A stretch of 20,926 nt of DNA from JBKDZR01 sp047971485 (GTDB taxonomy: Bacteria; Pseudomonadota; Alphaproteobacteria; Rhodobacterales; Rhodobacteraceae), in assembly GCA_047971485.1 (NCBI GenBank), contig JBKDZR010000062.1:1-20926 (forward strand), in the 5' to 3' direction. The notes beneath the pieces are model-generated. The model saw only the letters and a list, made by a program, of their open reading frames with translations, was not told the DNA's origin and made no database searches. Below, piece by piece: positions 6,942 to 15,036 of this stretch (positions within the stretch are counted from its first letter, which is position 1; the number at the start of each line of letters is the position of its first letter). The position numbers and the translations under genes are program-made.

Positions 6942-9503
6942 ATGCGCGATGCGACCCCCAGTGCCGGGCACGACACCGTTTATCTGCGCGATTATCGCGC
7001 CCCCGCCTATTGGGTCGAGGATGTGCACCTGACCTTTCGCCTGGCACCCCAGGCCACGCGGGTCCTGGCCCGGATCCGCTTTCGCCCGAATCCCGACGCG
7101 CCGGGCCCGTTCGAGCTGCACGGCCGCCAGCTGCGCCTGATCCACGCGGCCATCGACGGCACCCCGATCACCCCCGAAATCACCGCTCAGGGTCTGACCT
7201 GTCAGGTCCCCGATGGGCCCTTTACCTGGGAGGCCGAGGTCGAGATCACCCCCGAGGCCAACACCTCGCTGGAGGGACTTTACATGTCCAACGGCATGTA
7301 CTGTACCCAATGCGAGGCCGAGGGGTTCCGCAAGATCACCTATTACCCCGACCGCCCCGATGTGATGGCCCCCTTCACCGTGCGCATCGAAGGCGCGGCC
7401 CCGGTCCTGCTGTCCAACGGCAACCCCACGGGCGAAGGCCCCGGCTGGGCCGAATGGCACGATCCCTGGCCCAAACCGGCCTATCTGTTTGCCCTGGTCG
7501 CCGGGGATCTGCGCGCCCATCGCGACAGCTTCACCACCCGTTCGGGGCGCGATGTCGATCTGGCTATCTGGGTCCGCCCGCCCGATATCGACAAATGCGC
7601 CTTCGCCATGGATGCGCTGAAACGGTCCATGGACTGGGACGAACGCCGCTATGGCCGGGAATACGACCTGGACCTGTTCAACATCGTCGCGGTCAGTGAC
7701 TTCAACATGGGCGCGATGGAAAACAAGGGGCTGAACGTCTTTAACTCGGCCCTGGTGCTGGCCAGCCCGGAAACCGCGACCGATGGCAATTACGAACGCA
7801 TCGAAAGCGTCCTCGCCCACGAATATTTCCACAACTGGACGGGCAACCGCATCACCTGCCGCGACTGGTTCCAGCTGTGCTTGAAAGAGGGGCTGACCGT
7901 GTTCCGCGATCAGCAGTTTTCCGGCGACGAACGATCCGAACCGGTTCAGCGGATCAACGACGTGCTGGCGTTGCGCGCCCGTCAGTTCCGCGAAGACAAC
8001 GGCCCCCTGGCCCATCCGGTGCGCCCCGAAAGCTTTGTCGAGATCAACAACTTCTACACCGCAACCGTTTATGAAAAAGGCGCCGAGGTCATCCGCATGC
8101 TGCGCCGGTTGGTCGGCGAAGCGGGCTATGACAAGGCCCTGACCCTCTATTTCGACCGCCATGACGGGCAGGCCTGCACCATCGAGGACTGGCTGAAGGT
8201 GTTCGAGGATGCCACGGGCCGTGATCTGACCCAGTTCAGTCGCTGGTATAGCCAGGCTGGCACCCCACGCCTGAGCGTGACCGAGGATTGGCAGAACGGC
8301 ACCCTGACCCTGACGTTCAGCCAAAGCACGCCACCAACCCCGGGGCAGGACAACAAGGCCCCCCAGGTGATCCCCATCGCCCTGGGCCTCTTGTCCCGAG
8401 ACGGACGGGAACTGCTGCCGACCCGGATGCTGGAACTGACCGAGGCCAGCCAGAGCTTTCAGTTCCATGACTTGCCCGAGCGGCCCGTGGCCTCGATCCT
8501 GCGCGGCTTTTCCGCCCCGGTGATCCTGATCCGCGATGTGCCGCCTGCGGATCGAGCCCTGCTGCTGGCCCATGATACCGATCCCTTCAACAAGTGGGAG
8601 GCTGGCCGCAGCCTGGCCAAGGACGCGCTGATCGCCATGCTGAGCGGCCGGAGCGGACAGGAACAGGCCTGGCTGGACGCCCTCGGGCCGGTGCTGGACG
8701 ATGCCGCCCTGGATCCGGCCTTTCGCGCGCTGGTCCTTGGCCTGCCATCCGAGGACGATCTGGCCCAGACCCTGCATGATGGCGGCCATGTGCCGGACCC
8801 GACGGCCATCCACACGGCGCGCGAGGCGCTGCTGGACCGGCTGGCCACGCATCATGGCGACCGGCTGGCCGGGTTGTACGGGACGATGCAGGTGCCTGGC
8901 CCCTTCCAACCCGATGCCACGGATGCGGGACAACGCGCGCTGGCCAATGCCGCACTTGACCTGCTGAGCCGGCAGGACGATGGCGCACTGGCCCGGGCGC
9001 AATATGCCGCCGCCGACAACATGACCCAGCAACTGGCCGCCCTGGGCGCGCTGGTCCGACAGGGCAAGGGCACAGAGGAACTGAGCACCTTTCACGATCA
9101 GTGGCGGAATGATCCGCTGGTGATGGACAAGTGGTTCGCCCTGCAGGCCGGACTGGCTGCACCCGACCGGGCCGCCGATGTCACCCGCAGCCTGACCGAG
9201 CATCCCGACTTCACCTGGAAAAATCCCAACCGCTTTCGCGCCCTGATTGGCGGGCTGGCGGGCAATGCCGCCGGGTTTCATGCCCCGGGCGGGGCGGGCT
9301 ATGATCTGATCGCCGACTGGCTGATCCGGCTGGACCCGGTCAACCCGCAAACCACGGCCCGGATGACCACCGTTTTCGACAGCTGGCGGCGCTATGATGC
9401 CGACCGGCAGGCGCTGATGCGGGCGGCGCTGATGCGCATCGCAGCAACCCCCGGCCTTTCACGGGACAGCGCCGAGATGGTCACCCGGATCCTGGGCGAC
9501 TAA
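6942..9503 (+). CDS. pepN: aminopeptidase N (M1 family zinc metallopeptidase)
   Basis: An 853-residue cytoplasmic aminopeptidase close in length to E. coli PepN (870). The substrate-binding exopeptidase motif GAMENKG starts at residue 257. The zinc site is HEYFHNW at 293-299 (ligands H293 and H297, catalytic E294), with the third ligand E316 in LKEGLTVF, exactly the M1 spacing. The catalytic domain is followed by an immunoglobulin-like segment and the alpha-helical C-terminal domain typical of bacterial PepN. It removes N-terminal residues from peptides during protein turnover. The start at 6942 has GGAGG six nucleotides upstream. The EamA gene starts 3 nt after the stop, suggesting coupled translation. 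Confidence 0.97.
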   Translation: MRDATPSAGHDTVYLRDYRAPAYWVEDVHLTFRLAPQATRVLARIRFRPNPDAPGPFELHGRQLRLIHAAIDGTPITPEITAQGLTCQVPDGPFTWEAEVEITPEANTSLEGLYMSNGMYCTQCEAEGFRKITYYPDRPDVMAPFTVRIEGAAPVLLSNGNPTGEGPGWAEWHDPWPKPAYLFALVAGDLRAHRDSFTTRSGRDVDLAIWVRPPDIDKCAFAMDALKRSMDWDERRYGREYDLDLFNIVAVSDFNMGAMENKGLNVFNSALVLASPETATDGNYERIESVLAHEYFHNWTGNRITCRDWFQLCLKEGLTVFRDQQFSGDERSEPVQRINDVLALRARQFREDNGPLAHPVRPESFVEINNFYTATVYEKGAEVIRMLRRLVGEAGYDKALTLYFDRHDGQACTIEDWLKVFEDATGRDLTQFSRWYSQAGTPRLSVTEDWQNGTLTLTFSQSTPPTPGQDNKAPQVIPIALGLLSRDGRELLPTRMLELTEASQSFQFHDLPERPVASILRGFSAPVILIRDVPPADRALLLAHDTDPFNKWEAGRSLAKDALIAMLSGRSGQEQAWLDALGPVLDDAALDPAFRALVLGLPSEDDLAQTLHDGGHVPDPTAIHTAREALLDRLATHHGDRLAGLYGTMQVPGPFQPDATDAGQRALANAALDLLSRQDDGALARAQYAAADNMTQQLAALGALVRQGKGTEELSTFHDQWRNDPLVMDKWFALQAGLAAPDRAADVTRSLTEHPDFTWKNPNRFRALIGGLAGNAAGFHAPGGAGYDLIADWLIRLDPVNPQTTARMTTVFDSWRRYDADRQALMRAALMRIAATPGLSRDSAEMVTRILGD

Positions 9504-9506
9504 GGC

Positions 9507-10376
9507 GTGACCCTTGCAATCATCGCCGCCCTGACGGCCAGCGCCCTGTTCGGGCTGAGCATCCACGTTCAGGCCAAGGCCCTGGCCCAGGTGCCCGGCG
9601 TGATCGGAGCGGCGACCTCGGTCATTGCCACGACGATCCTGCTGTGGGCCATGGCGCCATTCACCATCGACTGGGCCTGGTGGCTGGCCCCAGGCATGTG
9701 GATGTTCGCCCTGTGCGGCACGATCTTTCCGGCGCTGGGGCAGTTCTTTCAGATCACCTCGGTGAAACATGTCGGCCCCTCGCTGACAGCCGCCATCGGA
9801 TCCTTCACACCGGTCATCGCCATCGCCCTGTCCGTCATTGTGCTGCATGAGCCGCTGACCCTGCAATCGGCCATTGGCGTGATCCTGATGGTCACGGCCC
9901 TTCTGGCCAGCAACTTCCCCACACCGCGCAGTGGCAAGCGCTGGCCCCTCTGGGTGCTGTGCATCCCCCTGGGCGCGGCCACAGCGCGGGGCATCGTGCA
10001 GCCCCTGATCAAGATCGGGCTGGAGGACATCCCCAGCCCGTTCTTCGCCACATTGGTCATGTTCACCGTTTCCGCCGCTGTGCTGGGGGCCATCGCCTTT
10101 CTGCCCCGCCGCCAAGCCATCGGCGCCCGGCTGAACCCCGGCCACGGCTGGTTCGCGCTGAGCGGGCTGATCAACTGCGCCGGGATCCTGGCGCTGGCCT
10201 ATGGCTTGCAGAACGGCGCGGTGACCGTCGTGGCGCCCCTGGCCTCGACCACGCCACTATGGGCAGTGCTGTTCGGCAAGCTGTTCTTCACCCATGAAAC
10301 GGTCGGCCTGAAGCATCTGTTCATCGCCGCACTAATGGTGTTCGGGGCGGTGATCGTTGTGACAGGTCGGGTATAG
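9507..10376 (+). CDS. DMT superfamily (EamA) membrane transporter
   Basis: A 289-residue integral membrane protein with about ten hydrophobic helices arranged as two five-helix repeats, as expected for EamA proteins. The first repeat ends near ALSVIVLHEPLTLQSAIGVI and the second near PLWAVLFGKLFFTHETVGLK. The matching motifs (promoter-side proline, H/E before the last helix) are the duplicated EamA signature. Such proteins export amino acids or other metabolites; the substrate here is unknown. The start is GTG at 9507, only 3 nt after the pepN stop, with no good Shine-Dalgarno of its own, so it probably depends on translational coupling. No alternative ATG exists before the first helix. Confidence 0.88.
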   Translation: MTLAIIAALTASALFGLSIHVQAKALAQVPGVIGAATSVIATTILLWAMAPFTIDWAWWLAPGMWMFALCGTIFPALGQFFQITSVKHVGPSLTAAIGSFTPVIAIALSVIVLHEPLTLQSAIGVILMVTALLASNFPTPRSGKRWPLWVLCIPLGAATARGIVQPLIKIGLEDIPSPFFATLVMFTVSAAVLGAIAFLPRRQAIGARLNPGHGWFALSGLINCAGILALAYGLQNGAVTVVAPLASTTPLWAVLFGKLFFTHETVGLKHLFIAALMVFGAVIVVTGRV

Positions 10377-10454
10377 GACATCAGGAAAATAAGACTTTGC
10401 GGCATCCGGCTTCGCCGTTAACCTTTTCTTGCCACCGCAAGCAAGAGGTCACCC

Positions 10455-11157
10455 ATACGCACCCTGCTCTTCTCCGTTCCGGTCATTCTCGGCCTTGCCG
10501 CATCGCCCCAGGCCGCCACGCTGCCCTATCTGGTCATCGACGCGGATCTGGATGTCTCACTGCTGAATGATTTCGGGCCGCTCCTCATGCCCAGCGGCCG
10601 TCTGGAAACCACCGCCCGCGGCACCATCACGGATGGTTCGGCCAATGCGCCGATCGGCAAGAACTTTGTCTTTACCGGAGGAACATATGGCGCCCCGGGC
10701 AGTGATGCGACCCTGACGATCGACGGGGTCAGCGTCTATACGCTGATCACAGGGGCCATTCCCCCGGTGATCGGCCCCGATACGCTCAGCTATTCCCTGA
10801 CCTTCGAGCCCCCCCTTTACCGAGGCCTTTGATGTGCCGGCCGCCGGCCAATCCACCGTCAGCTTCAACACCCCGTTCAACTTTTTCCAAACCGAGGTCA
10901 TTGACAGCGCCGATATCTTCGACGCGATCGTCAAGACCATGCCCATCACCATCTTCTTCGATGGCCCCTTGCCCACGCGCTATTTCACCGATCCCAGCGA
11001 TCCCTTTAGCGGGTATGACTATATCGAAGGCCCCGTGAACGCGACACGGATCGTGCTGGGCACCCTGCCACCAGCCATCCCTGTCCCTGCGGCCCTGCCA
11101 ATGCTGGCGGGAGGGCTGGCACTTCTGGGCCTTTTCTCGCGGCGTCGCACGGGGTGA
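10455..11157 (+). pseudogene. PEP-CTERM / VPLPA-like sorted exported protein, disrupted (lost start codon and frameshift)
   Basis: The frame encodes a signal peptide (RTLLFSVPVILGLAASPQAA, then TLPYLVIDADLD), a beta-rich middle, and the C-terminal sorting signal VPVPAALPMLAGGLALLGLF followed by SRRRTG, recognised by exosortases in the envelope. Two lesions are visible. The codon where ATG is expected (10455, six nt after AGAGG at 10444-10448) reads ATA, and no ATG, GTG or TTG lies between it and the upstream in-frame stop at 10419. A run of seven C at 10809-10815 shifts the frame, ending it at 10830; with six C the protein continues as FEPPFTEAFDVPAAGQSTVS to TGA at 11155. Restored length is about 233 residues. 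Pseudogene, phase-variable gene and sequence error are all possible; the double lesion favours decay. Function of the mature domain is not recognised. Confidence 0.75.
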
Positions 11158-11229
11158 GGCCAGCGGCACCGGAGAATGACCTGTGTTTCTGCCACGAAAG
11201 CCTAGTCTGAAGCCTTTTTGACTGTTGAT

Positions 11230-11272
11230 CCAGCAGAGCAAGCCGCGCCAGCGCCGGACCGGGGGCTGGCGC
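11230..11272 (-). repeat. dispersed intergenic repeat, copy B (inverted)
   Basis: On the minus strand, 11262 down to 11230 matches copy A 5797-5829 at 32 of 33 positions, then similarity stops. On the plus strand it folds as an 8-bp hairpin, GCGCCAGC (11245-11252) with GCTGGCGC (11265-11272). It faces copy C in inverted orientation across about 90 nt. It lacks the tail seen in copies A and C. Confidence 0.7.
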
Positions 11273-11348
11273 ATCCAACATTCGTGCGATGCGATTTATG
11301 GTGGCCATGGTAGCACGACCCTCAAGCTTCGTGCTGTCTTCAGCCATA

Positions 11349-11482
11349 GCGCCAGACCGGTGGGCCGGTCTGGCGCTGGCGCGGCGCCCTTCGGGCTTGT
11401 CCCGCGCCCGGAAAGTTTAACGGCCGCCTTGCCCGCAAAGCCGACTATCGCAAACGCTCATTCCTTAGGGCCGGCGGCATAA
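11349..11482 (+). repeat. dispersed intergenic repeat, copy C (hairpin core plus tail)
   Basis: A perfect 12-bp hairpin, GCGCCAGACCGG (11349-11360) with CCGGTCTGGCGC (11365-11376), loop TGGG, runs into the shared GGCGCTGGCGCGG. A short GCCC-TTC-GGGC hairpin (11386-11396) follows, then a diverged spacer and the tail at 11432-11482, which contains CCCGCAAAGC and TTCCTTAGGGCCG as in copy A. The 444-nt gap 11158-11601 holds copies B and C; between 11483 and 11601 there is only a 7-bp hairpin (11543-11549 with 11559-11565) before the acyltransferase start. I see no gene in this gap. Confidence 0.72.
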
Positions 11483-11601
11483 CCCATCCGCGACATACAG
11501 CCGCCTGAGTGGATCCCGGGCCTGTCCTGTTGCACCACCCCCTGCGCTGGGATACGCTCAGCGCATAAGGATAACGTCCGTCATGCGAGGGGTGGACGCA
11601 A

Positions 11602-12462
11602 ATGAGGGACAGGCTGGATCCCCTGATCGCCGAGCGCGCGCCGTGGCTTTTCGCTGGTCACGCTTGGTCTGATCCATCGCGGCGCATCCTGAACCGCATG
11701 CTCGGCTATGACCGCACCGTGGCACTGGGGTCCGAACTGCGCGATCTGCCGATGCAGGACATCATGGCCCGCATGGGCACGATGCTGGCCCGCGATGTCG
11801 AGGTCACCGGCCTGGGCAACATTCCCCGCCACGGCGCTGCCCTGATCGTGGCCAACCACCCCACGGGCATCGCCGACGGGATCATCCTGAACAGCGTGCT
11901 GACCCGGGTGCGGGGCGATTCCTATTTCTACGCCAACAGCGATATCCTGCGGGTTCTGCCCCAGATGGACCGGCTGATCGCGCCGGTGGAATGGCGGCTG
12001 GAAAAACGCAGCCACGCCAAGACGCGCGAGACCATGGCCTACACCCGCAAGGCCGTTGAAGAAGGGCGCCTTGGCGTGATTTTTCCGGCCGGCCGGCTGG
12101 CCAAACGCCGCAAGCTGCGCCTGTATGAACGGCCGTGGATGGCCTCGGCCGCAATGATCGCGCGCAAGTTCAACCTTGACGTGATCCCGGTGAATATCCA
12201 GGCGCGCAACTCGGCACTGTTCTATCTGTTCGACCTGATCCACCCGACATTGCGCGACATCACCCTGTTCCACGAGACCCTGAACAAGGATCGTCAGCCC
12301 TATCGGATCACCGTGGGCGAACCGATTTCCGCCGCTGCCCTGCCGGCGAAATCCGAAGACGGGATCGAGATGCTGCGCCGCGCCACGCTGGCCCTGGGCG
12401 GGCGCTATGCGCCCTCGGTGTCGCTGGTGCAAAGCACGCGCAGACCCAGCTGGGTGCGCTGA
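11602..12462 (+). CDS. lysophospholipid acyltransferase family (PlsC-like) protein
   Basis: A 286-residue protein with the glycerolipid acyltransferase fold. Block I is VANHPTGIADG (H86 and D92), block III is FPAGRLAKR (161-169), and a hydrophobic block with VIPVNIQARNS follows. The His-to-Asp spacing is HX5D (HPTGIAD), not the classic HX4D; this matches the NHPxGxxDG variant seen in the putative hemolysin / ornithine-lipid-type acyltransferase branch. It likely transfers an acyl group to a lyso-lipid at the inner membrane. No N-terminal membrane anchor is obvious. The ATG at 11602 has GAGGGG upstream. The gene is convergent with the next one, stops 20 nt apart. Exact acceptor lipid is unknown. 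Confidence 0.82.
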   Translation: MRDRLDPLIAERAPWLFAGHAWSDPSRRILNRMLGYDRTVALGSELRDLPMQDIMARMGTMLARDVEVTGLGNIPRHGAALIVANHPTGIADGIILNSVLTRVRGDSYFYANSDILRVLPQMDRLIAPVEWRLEKRSHAKTRETMAYTRKAVEEGRLGVIFPAGRLAKRRKLRLYERPWMASAAMIARKFNLDVIPVNIQARNSALFYLFDLIHPTLRDITLFHETLNKDRQPYRITVGEPISAAALPAKSEDGIEMLRRATLALGGRYAPSVSLVQSTRRPSWVR

Positions 12463-12482
12463 CCCGGGGAAACGGACCGGTC

Positions 12483-13091
12483 TCAGCCCGGCTGGCAGAA
12501 GGGCTGGGTTTTGGTCCAGGCGGCGATATCGGTACGCTTGCGGGTGGAATGGAACGGTCCCCAATCCGCAGCAACCCCCCGTCCACCAGCCGAGATCACC
12601 CCGTCGCGTGGCACTGTATGGGCCATGATCCGCACCGCGCAGCGCACATTGGCAGATCCGTTTTTCAACGCCTCGCCGCTTTTCGCCCCGCAGCCATACC
12701 CACGCGCCGTGGCCGGGGCGATCTGGACCAGCCCGAACCAGCGGCCATCGCCGCCCACGGCCTCGGGGCGCCAAGTGCTTTCGTGTTTGGCCAGCGATGA
12801 AATCAGCCCCGCCCAGAAAGCCCGGCGATCAGCGGTGCTGGCCTCGGGATAGGCCGGGCAATAGGTGGCAATATCGCGCGGTTCGACATCCAGCAGCGCC
12901 TGGCCATGGGTGTCGATGGCGGTCAGGGCAGCGCGGGTCCAGGCGTCACCCTCGGGGCGGCTGGCCCAGCGAAGCGCGGGCACAGGCTTGCGCGCGGAGG
13001 GAATGGCACTGTCCCGGTTCAGCGCCTCAGAGGGGGCACAGGCCGAAATGGCAATGGCCATGACCAGAACGGCAATCAATCGTCCAAACAA
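12483..13091 (-). CDS. lysozyme-like / SLT-domain lipoprotein (putative lytic transglycosylase)
   Basis: A 202-residue protein starting with a lipoprotein signal peptide, LIAVLVMAIAISAC, with lipobox ISAC and Cys18. The C-terminal half resembles a soluble lytic transglycosylase: LAKHESTW carries the expected catalytic Glu104, followed by GRWFGLVQIAPATARGYGC as the GLMQ-like motif. It would cleave peptidoglycan from the periplasmic face of the outer membrane. The start codon is TTG at 13091; no ATG precedes the signal peptide, and an internal ATG at codon 11 would destroy it. GAGGG lies just upstream on the minus strand. The gene is divergent from gatB, an arrangement I recall in other Rhodobacterales. 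Family assignment is good, enzymatic activity inferred. Confidence 0.82.
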   Translation of the reverse strand: MFGRLIAVLVMAIAISACAPSEALNRDSAIPSARKPVPALRWASRPEGDAWTRAALTAIDTHGQALLDVEPRDIATYCPAYPEASTADRRAFWAGLISSLAKHESTWRPEAVGGDGRWFGLVQIAPATARGYGCGAKSGEALKNGSANVRCAVRIMAHTVPRDGVISAGGRGVAADWGPFHSTRKRTDIAAWTKTQPFCQPG

Positions 13092-13277
13092 GAGGCGGCC
13101 CTCGCATGGTTGCGCTGCAGCCCAGATAGGCGCGGGCCCGGCTGTCAGGCAAGCGTTCCGGCCGGACCTGCCCGCACCCGGCCCCGGTTTGAGCGGATTT
13201 CGGCCAACCTATCCCCGAAGGCTGAACAGAATGCAAAGATCCCGGATCGTCCCTGCACATTCGCACAATACCCGACA

Positions 13278-13310
13278 CCGGCCATGCCCTTGCCGGTAGG
13301 GCATGGCTGG
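13278..13310 (+). other. stable hairpin in the gatB leader
   Basis: CCGGCCATGCCCT (13278-13290) pairs with AGGGCATGGCTGG (13298-13310), 13 bp with one G-T pair and a 7-nt loop TGCCGGT. It ends 36 nt before the gatB ATG in the 255-nt divergent gap. No T-run follows, so a terminator is unlikely. I find no confident promoter in the gap. Confidence 0.55.
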
Positions 13311-13346
13311 CCTAAAAGGCCCGACAGACAGTCAGGGGGCGCCGAG

Positions 13347-14858
13347 ATGCTCGATCTCACGTATGAGACACCGAAACCGAAGGTCATTTCCGGGGCCAAG
13401 CATGACTGGGAACTGGTCATCGGGCTGGAAGTTCACGCTCAGGTCGCATCAAAGGCCAAGCTGTTTTCCGGCGCCTCGACCACCTTTGGCGCGGAACCCA
13501 ATGCCAATGTCGCTTTTGTTGACGCCGCCATGCCGGGCATGCTGCCAGTGATCAATGAATTCTGCGTGGCCCAGGCGGTGCGCACCGGGCTGGGACTGAA
13601 GGCAGAGATCAACCTGGTCTCGGCCTTTGACCGCAAGAACTATTTCTACCCCGACCTGCCCCAGGGCTATCAGATCAGCCAGCTGTATCATCCCATCGTC
13701 GGCGAGGGCGAGGTGCTGGTGGACATGGGCCCCGGCGTGGCGCGGCGGGTGCGGATCGAGCGGATCCACATGGAACAGGATGCCGGGAAATCCATCCATG
13801 ACATGGATCCCAACATGTCCTTCGTTGACCTGAACCGCACCGGTGTGGCCTTGATGGAAATCGTCAGCCGCCCCGACATTCGCGGCCCCGAAGAAGCGGC
13901 GGCCTATGTCGGCAAGCTGCGCCAGATCATGCGCTATCTGGGTACCTGCGACGGCAACATGCAGAACGGCAATCTGCGCGCGGATGTGAACGTCTCGGTT
14001 TGTCGGCCCGGGGATTACGAGAAATATCAGGAAACCCAGGATTTCAGCCATCTGGGCACGCGCTGCGAAATCAAGAACATGAACTCGATGCGCTTTATCC
14101 AGGCCGCGATCGAGTACGAGGCCCGGCGCCAGATCGCGATCCTTGAGGATGGCGGCGAAGTGGTGCAGGAAACCCGCCTCTATGACCCTGACAAGGGGGA
14201 AACGCGGTCGATGCGCTCCAAGGAAGAGGCGCATGATTACCGCTATTTCCCGGACCCCGATCTGTTGCCGCTGGAGATTGAGCAGGCCTGGGTCGATGAG
14301 ATCGCGGCCTCGCTGCCGGAACTGCCGGATGCCAAGAAGGCGCGGTTTGTCCGTGAATTCGGGATGACGGAATATGATGCCGGCGTGCTGACTGCCGAGG
14401 TTGAAGCCGCCGGGTTCTTCGAAGAGGTGGCGCGCGGGCGCGATGGCAAGCTGGCGGCGAACTGGGTGATCAACGATCTGTTCGGCCGGCTGAAGAAGGA
14501 CGGTGTGGAGATCACCGAAAGCCCGATCTCGGCGGCGCAACTGGGCGGGATTCTGGATCTGATCGCCAGTGGGGATATCTCGGGCAAGATCGCCAAGGAC
14601 CTGTTCGATATCGTCTATGGTGAGGGTGGCGATCCGGCCGAGATCGTCGCGGCACGCGGCATGAAGCAGGTGACCGATACCGGGGCGATCGAGGCCGCGG
14701 TGGATGAGGTGATCGCCGCCAATCCGGCGCAGGTCGAGAAGGCCAAGGCCAATCCCAAGCTGGCGGGTTGGTTCGTCGGGCAGGTGATGAAGGCTACCGG
14801 CGGCAAGGCCAACCCCAAGGCGGTGAACGAACTGGTGGCGGCGAAGCTGGGCCTCTGA
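13347..14858 (+). CDS. gatB: aspartyl/glutamyl-tRNA amidotransferase subunit B
   Basis: A 503-residue protein of full GatB length. The N-terminal kinase-like domain opens with WELVIGLEVHAQ, then SKAKLFSG and FYPDLPQGYQISQ, and contains RIHMEQDAGKSIH, DLNRTGVALMEIVS and GTRCEIKNMNS, all GatB signatures. The C-terminal YqeY-like tRNA-binding domain ends NPKAVNELVAAKLGL. With GatA and GatC it converts misacylated Glu-tRNA(Gln) and Asp-tRNA(Asn) to Gln- and Asn-tRNAs in the cytoplasm; GatB activates the acyl group and guides ammonia. The start at 13347 follows AGGGGGC; the frame is open far upstream over the antisense of the lipoprotein gene, but that part has no GatB similarity. gatA and gatC are not in the window. 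Confidence 0.97.
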   Translation: MLDLTYETPKPKVISGAKHDWELVIGLEVHAQVASKAKLFSGASTTFGAEPNANVAFVDAAMPGMLPVINEFCVAQAVRTGLGLKAEINLVSAFDRKNYFYPDLPQGYQISQLYHPIVGEGEVLVDMGPGVARRVRIERIHMEQDAGKSIHDMDPNMSFVDLNRTGVALMEIVSRPDIRGPEEAAAYVGKLRQIMRYLGTCDGNMQNGNLRADVNVSVCRPGDYEKYQETQDFSHLGTRCEIKNMNSMRFIQAAIEYEARRQIAILEDGGEVVQETRLYDPDKGETRSMRSKEEAHDYRYFPDPDLLPLEIEQAWVDEIAASLPELPDAKKARFVREFGMTEYDAGVLTAEVEAAGFFEEVARGRDGKLAANWVINDLFGRLKKDGVEITESPISAAQLGGILDLIASGDISGKIAKDLFDIVYGEGGDPAEIVAARGMKQVTDTGAIEAAVDEVIAANPAQVEKAKANPKLAGWFVGQVMKATGGKANPKAVNELVAAKLGL

Positions 14859-14890
14859 AGCAGGGAAAGGGGCCCTCCCGCCCGTCGTTC

Positions 14891-14942
14891 GACGCCTTCG
14901 GCGTCTCCTCCCGTTGGGCCGGGCCGCGCGAGTCCGCGCGGC
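14891..14942. other. two short hairpins in the gatB-glpK gap
   Basis: GACGCC-TTC-GGCGTC (14891-14905) and GCCGCGCG-AGTC-CGCGCGGC (14923-14942) lie in the 178-nt gap after gatB. Neither is followed by a T-run. They may slow decay or weakly terminate gatB transcription. Nothing else is recognisable in the gap apart from the glpK Shine-Dalgarno. Confidence 0.4.
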
Positions 14943-15036
14943 GGTTGCGCGTGGCAGCCATGTCCCGCCCTGCCAGCTTTGACAGCGGCGATCCCGGGTG
15001 CTTTCCTGGGGTCAGGCAAGCGGAGGAGGCCGGCCC

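Noticed and set aside
5900..7699. Open frame on the plus strand across the amidotransferase gene (about 599 codons)
   Set aside because: It is the complement of a gene with a complete catalytic triad and then overlaps pepN out of frame.
6900..9350. Long open frame on the minus strand opposite pepN (about 816 codons)
   Set aside because: It is an antisense shadow of a well-conserved gene in GC-rich DNA; its translation is low-complexity and matches nothing I recognise.
10400..10430. Terminator after the EamA gene (CGGC-TTC-GCCG then T-rich stretch)
   Set aside because: A 4-bp stem is too weak to call, and the T-rich stretch is interrupted.
13144..13155. 12-nt match GTCAGGCAAGCG with 15011-15022 upstream of glpK
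   Set aside because: Exact 12-mers are expected by chance in about 21 kb of GC-rich sequence and the flanks do not match.
12906..13346. N-terminal extension of gatB
   Set aside because: The frame is open, but the translation is antisense to the lipoprotein gene and lacks GatB similarity; the ATG at 13347 gives normal length.
14891..14942. Intrinsic terminator after gatB
   Set aside because: The hairpins are real but no T-run follows either.
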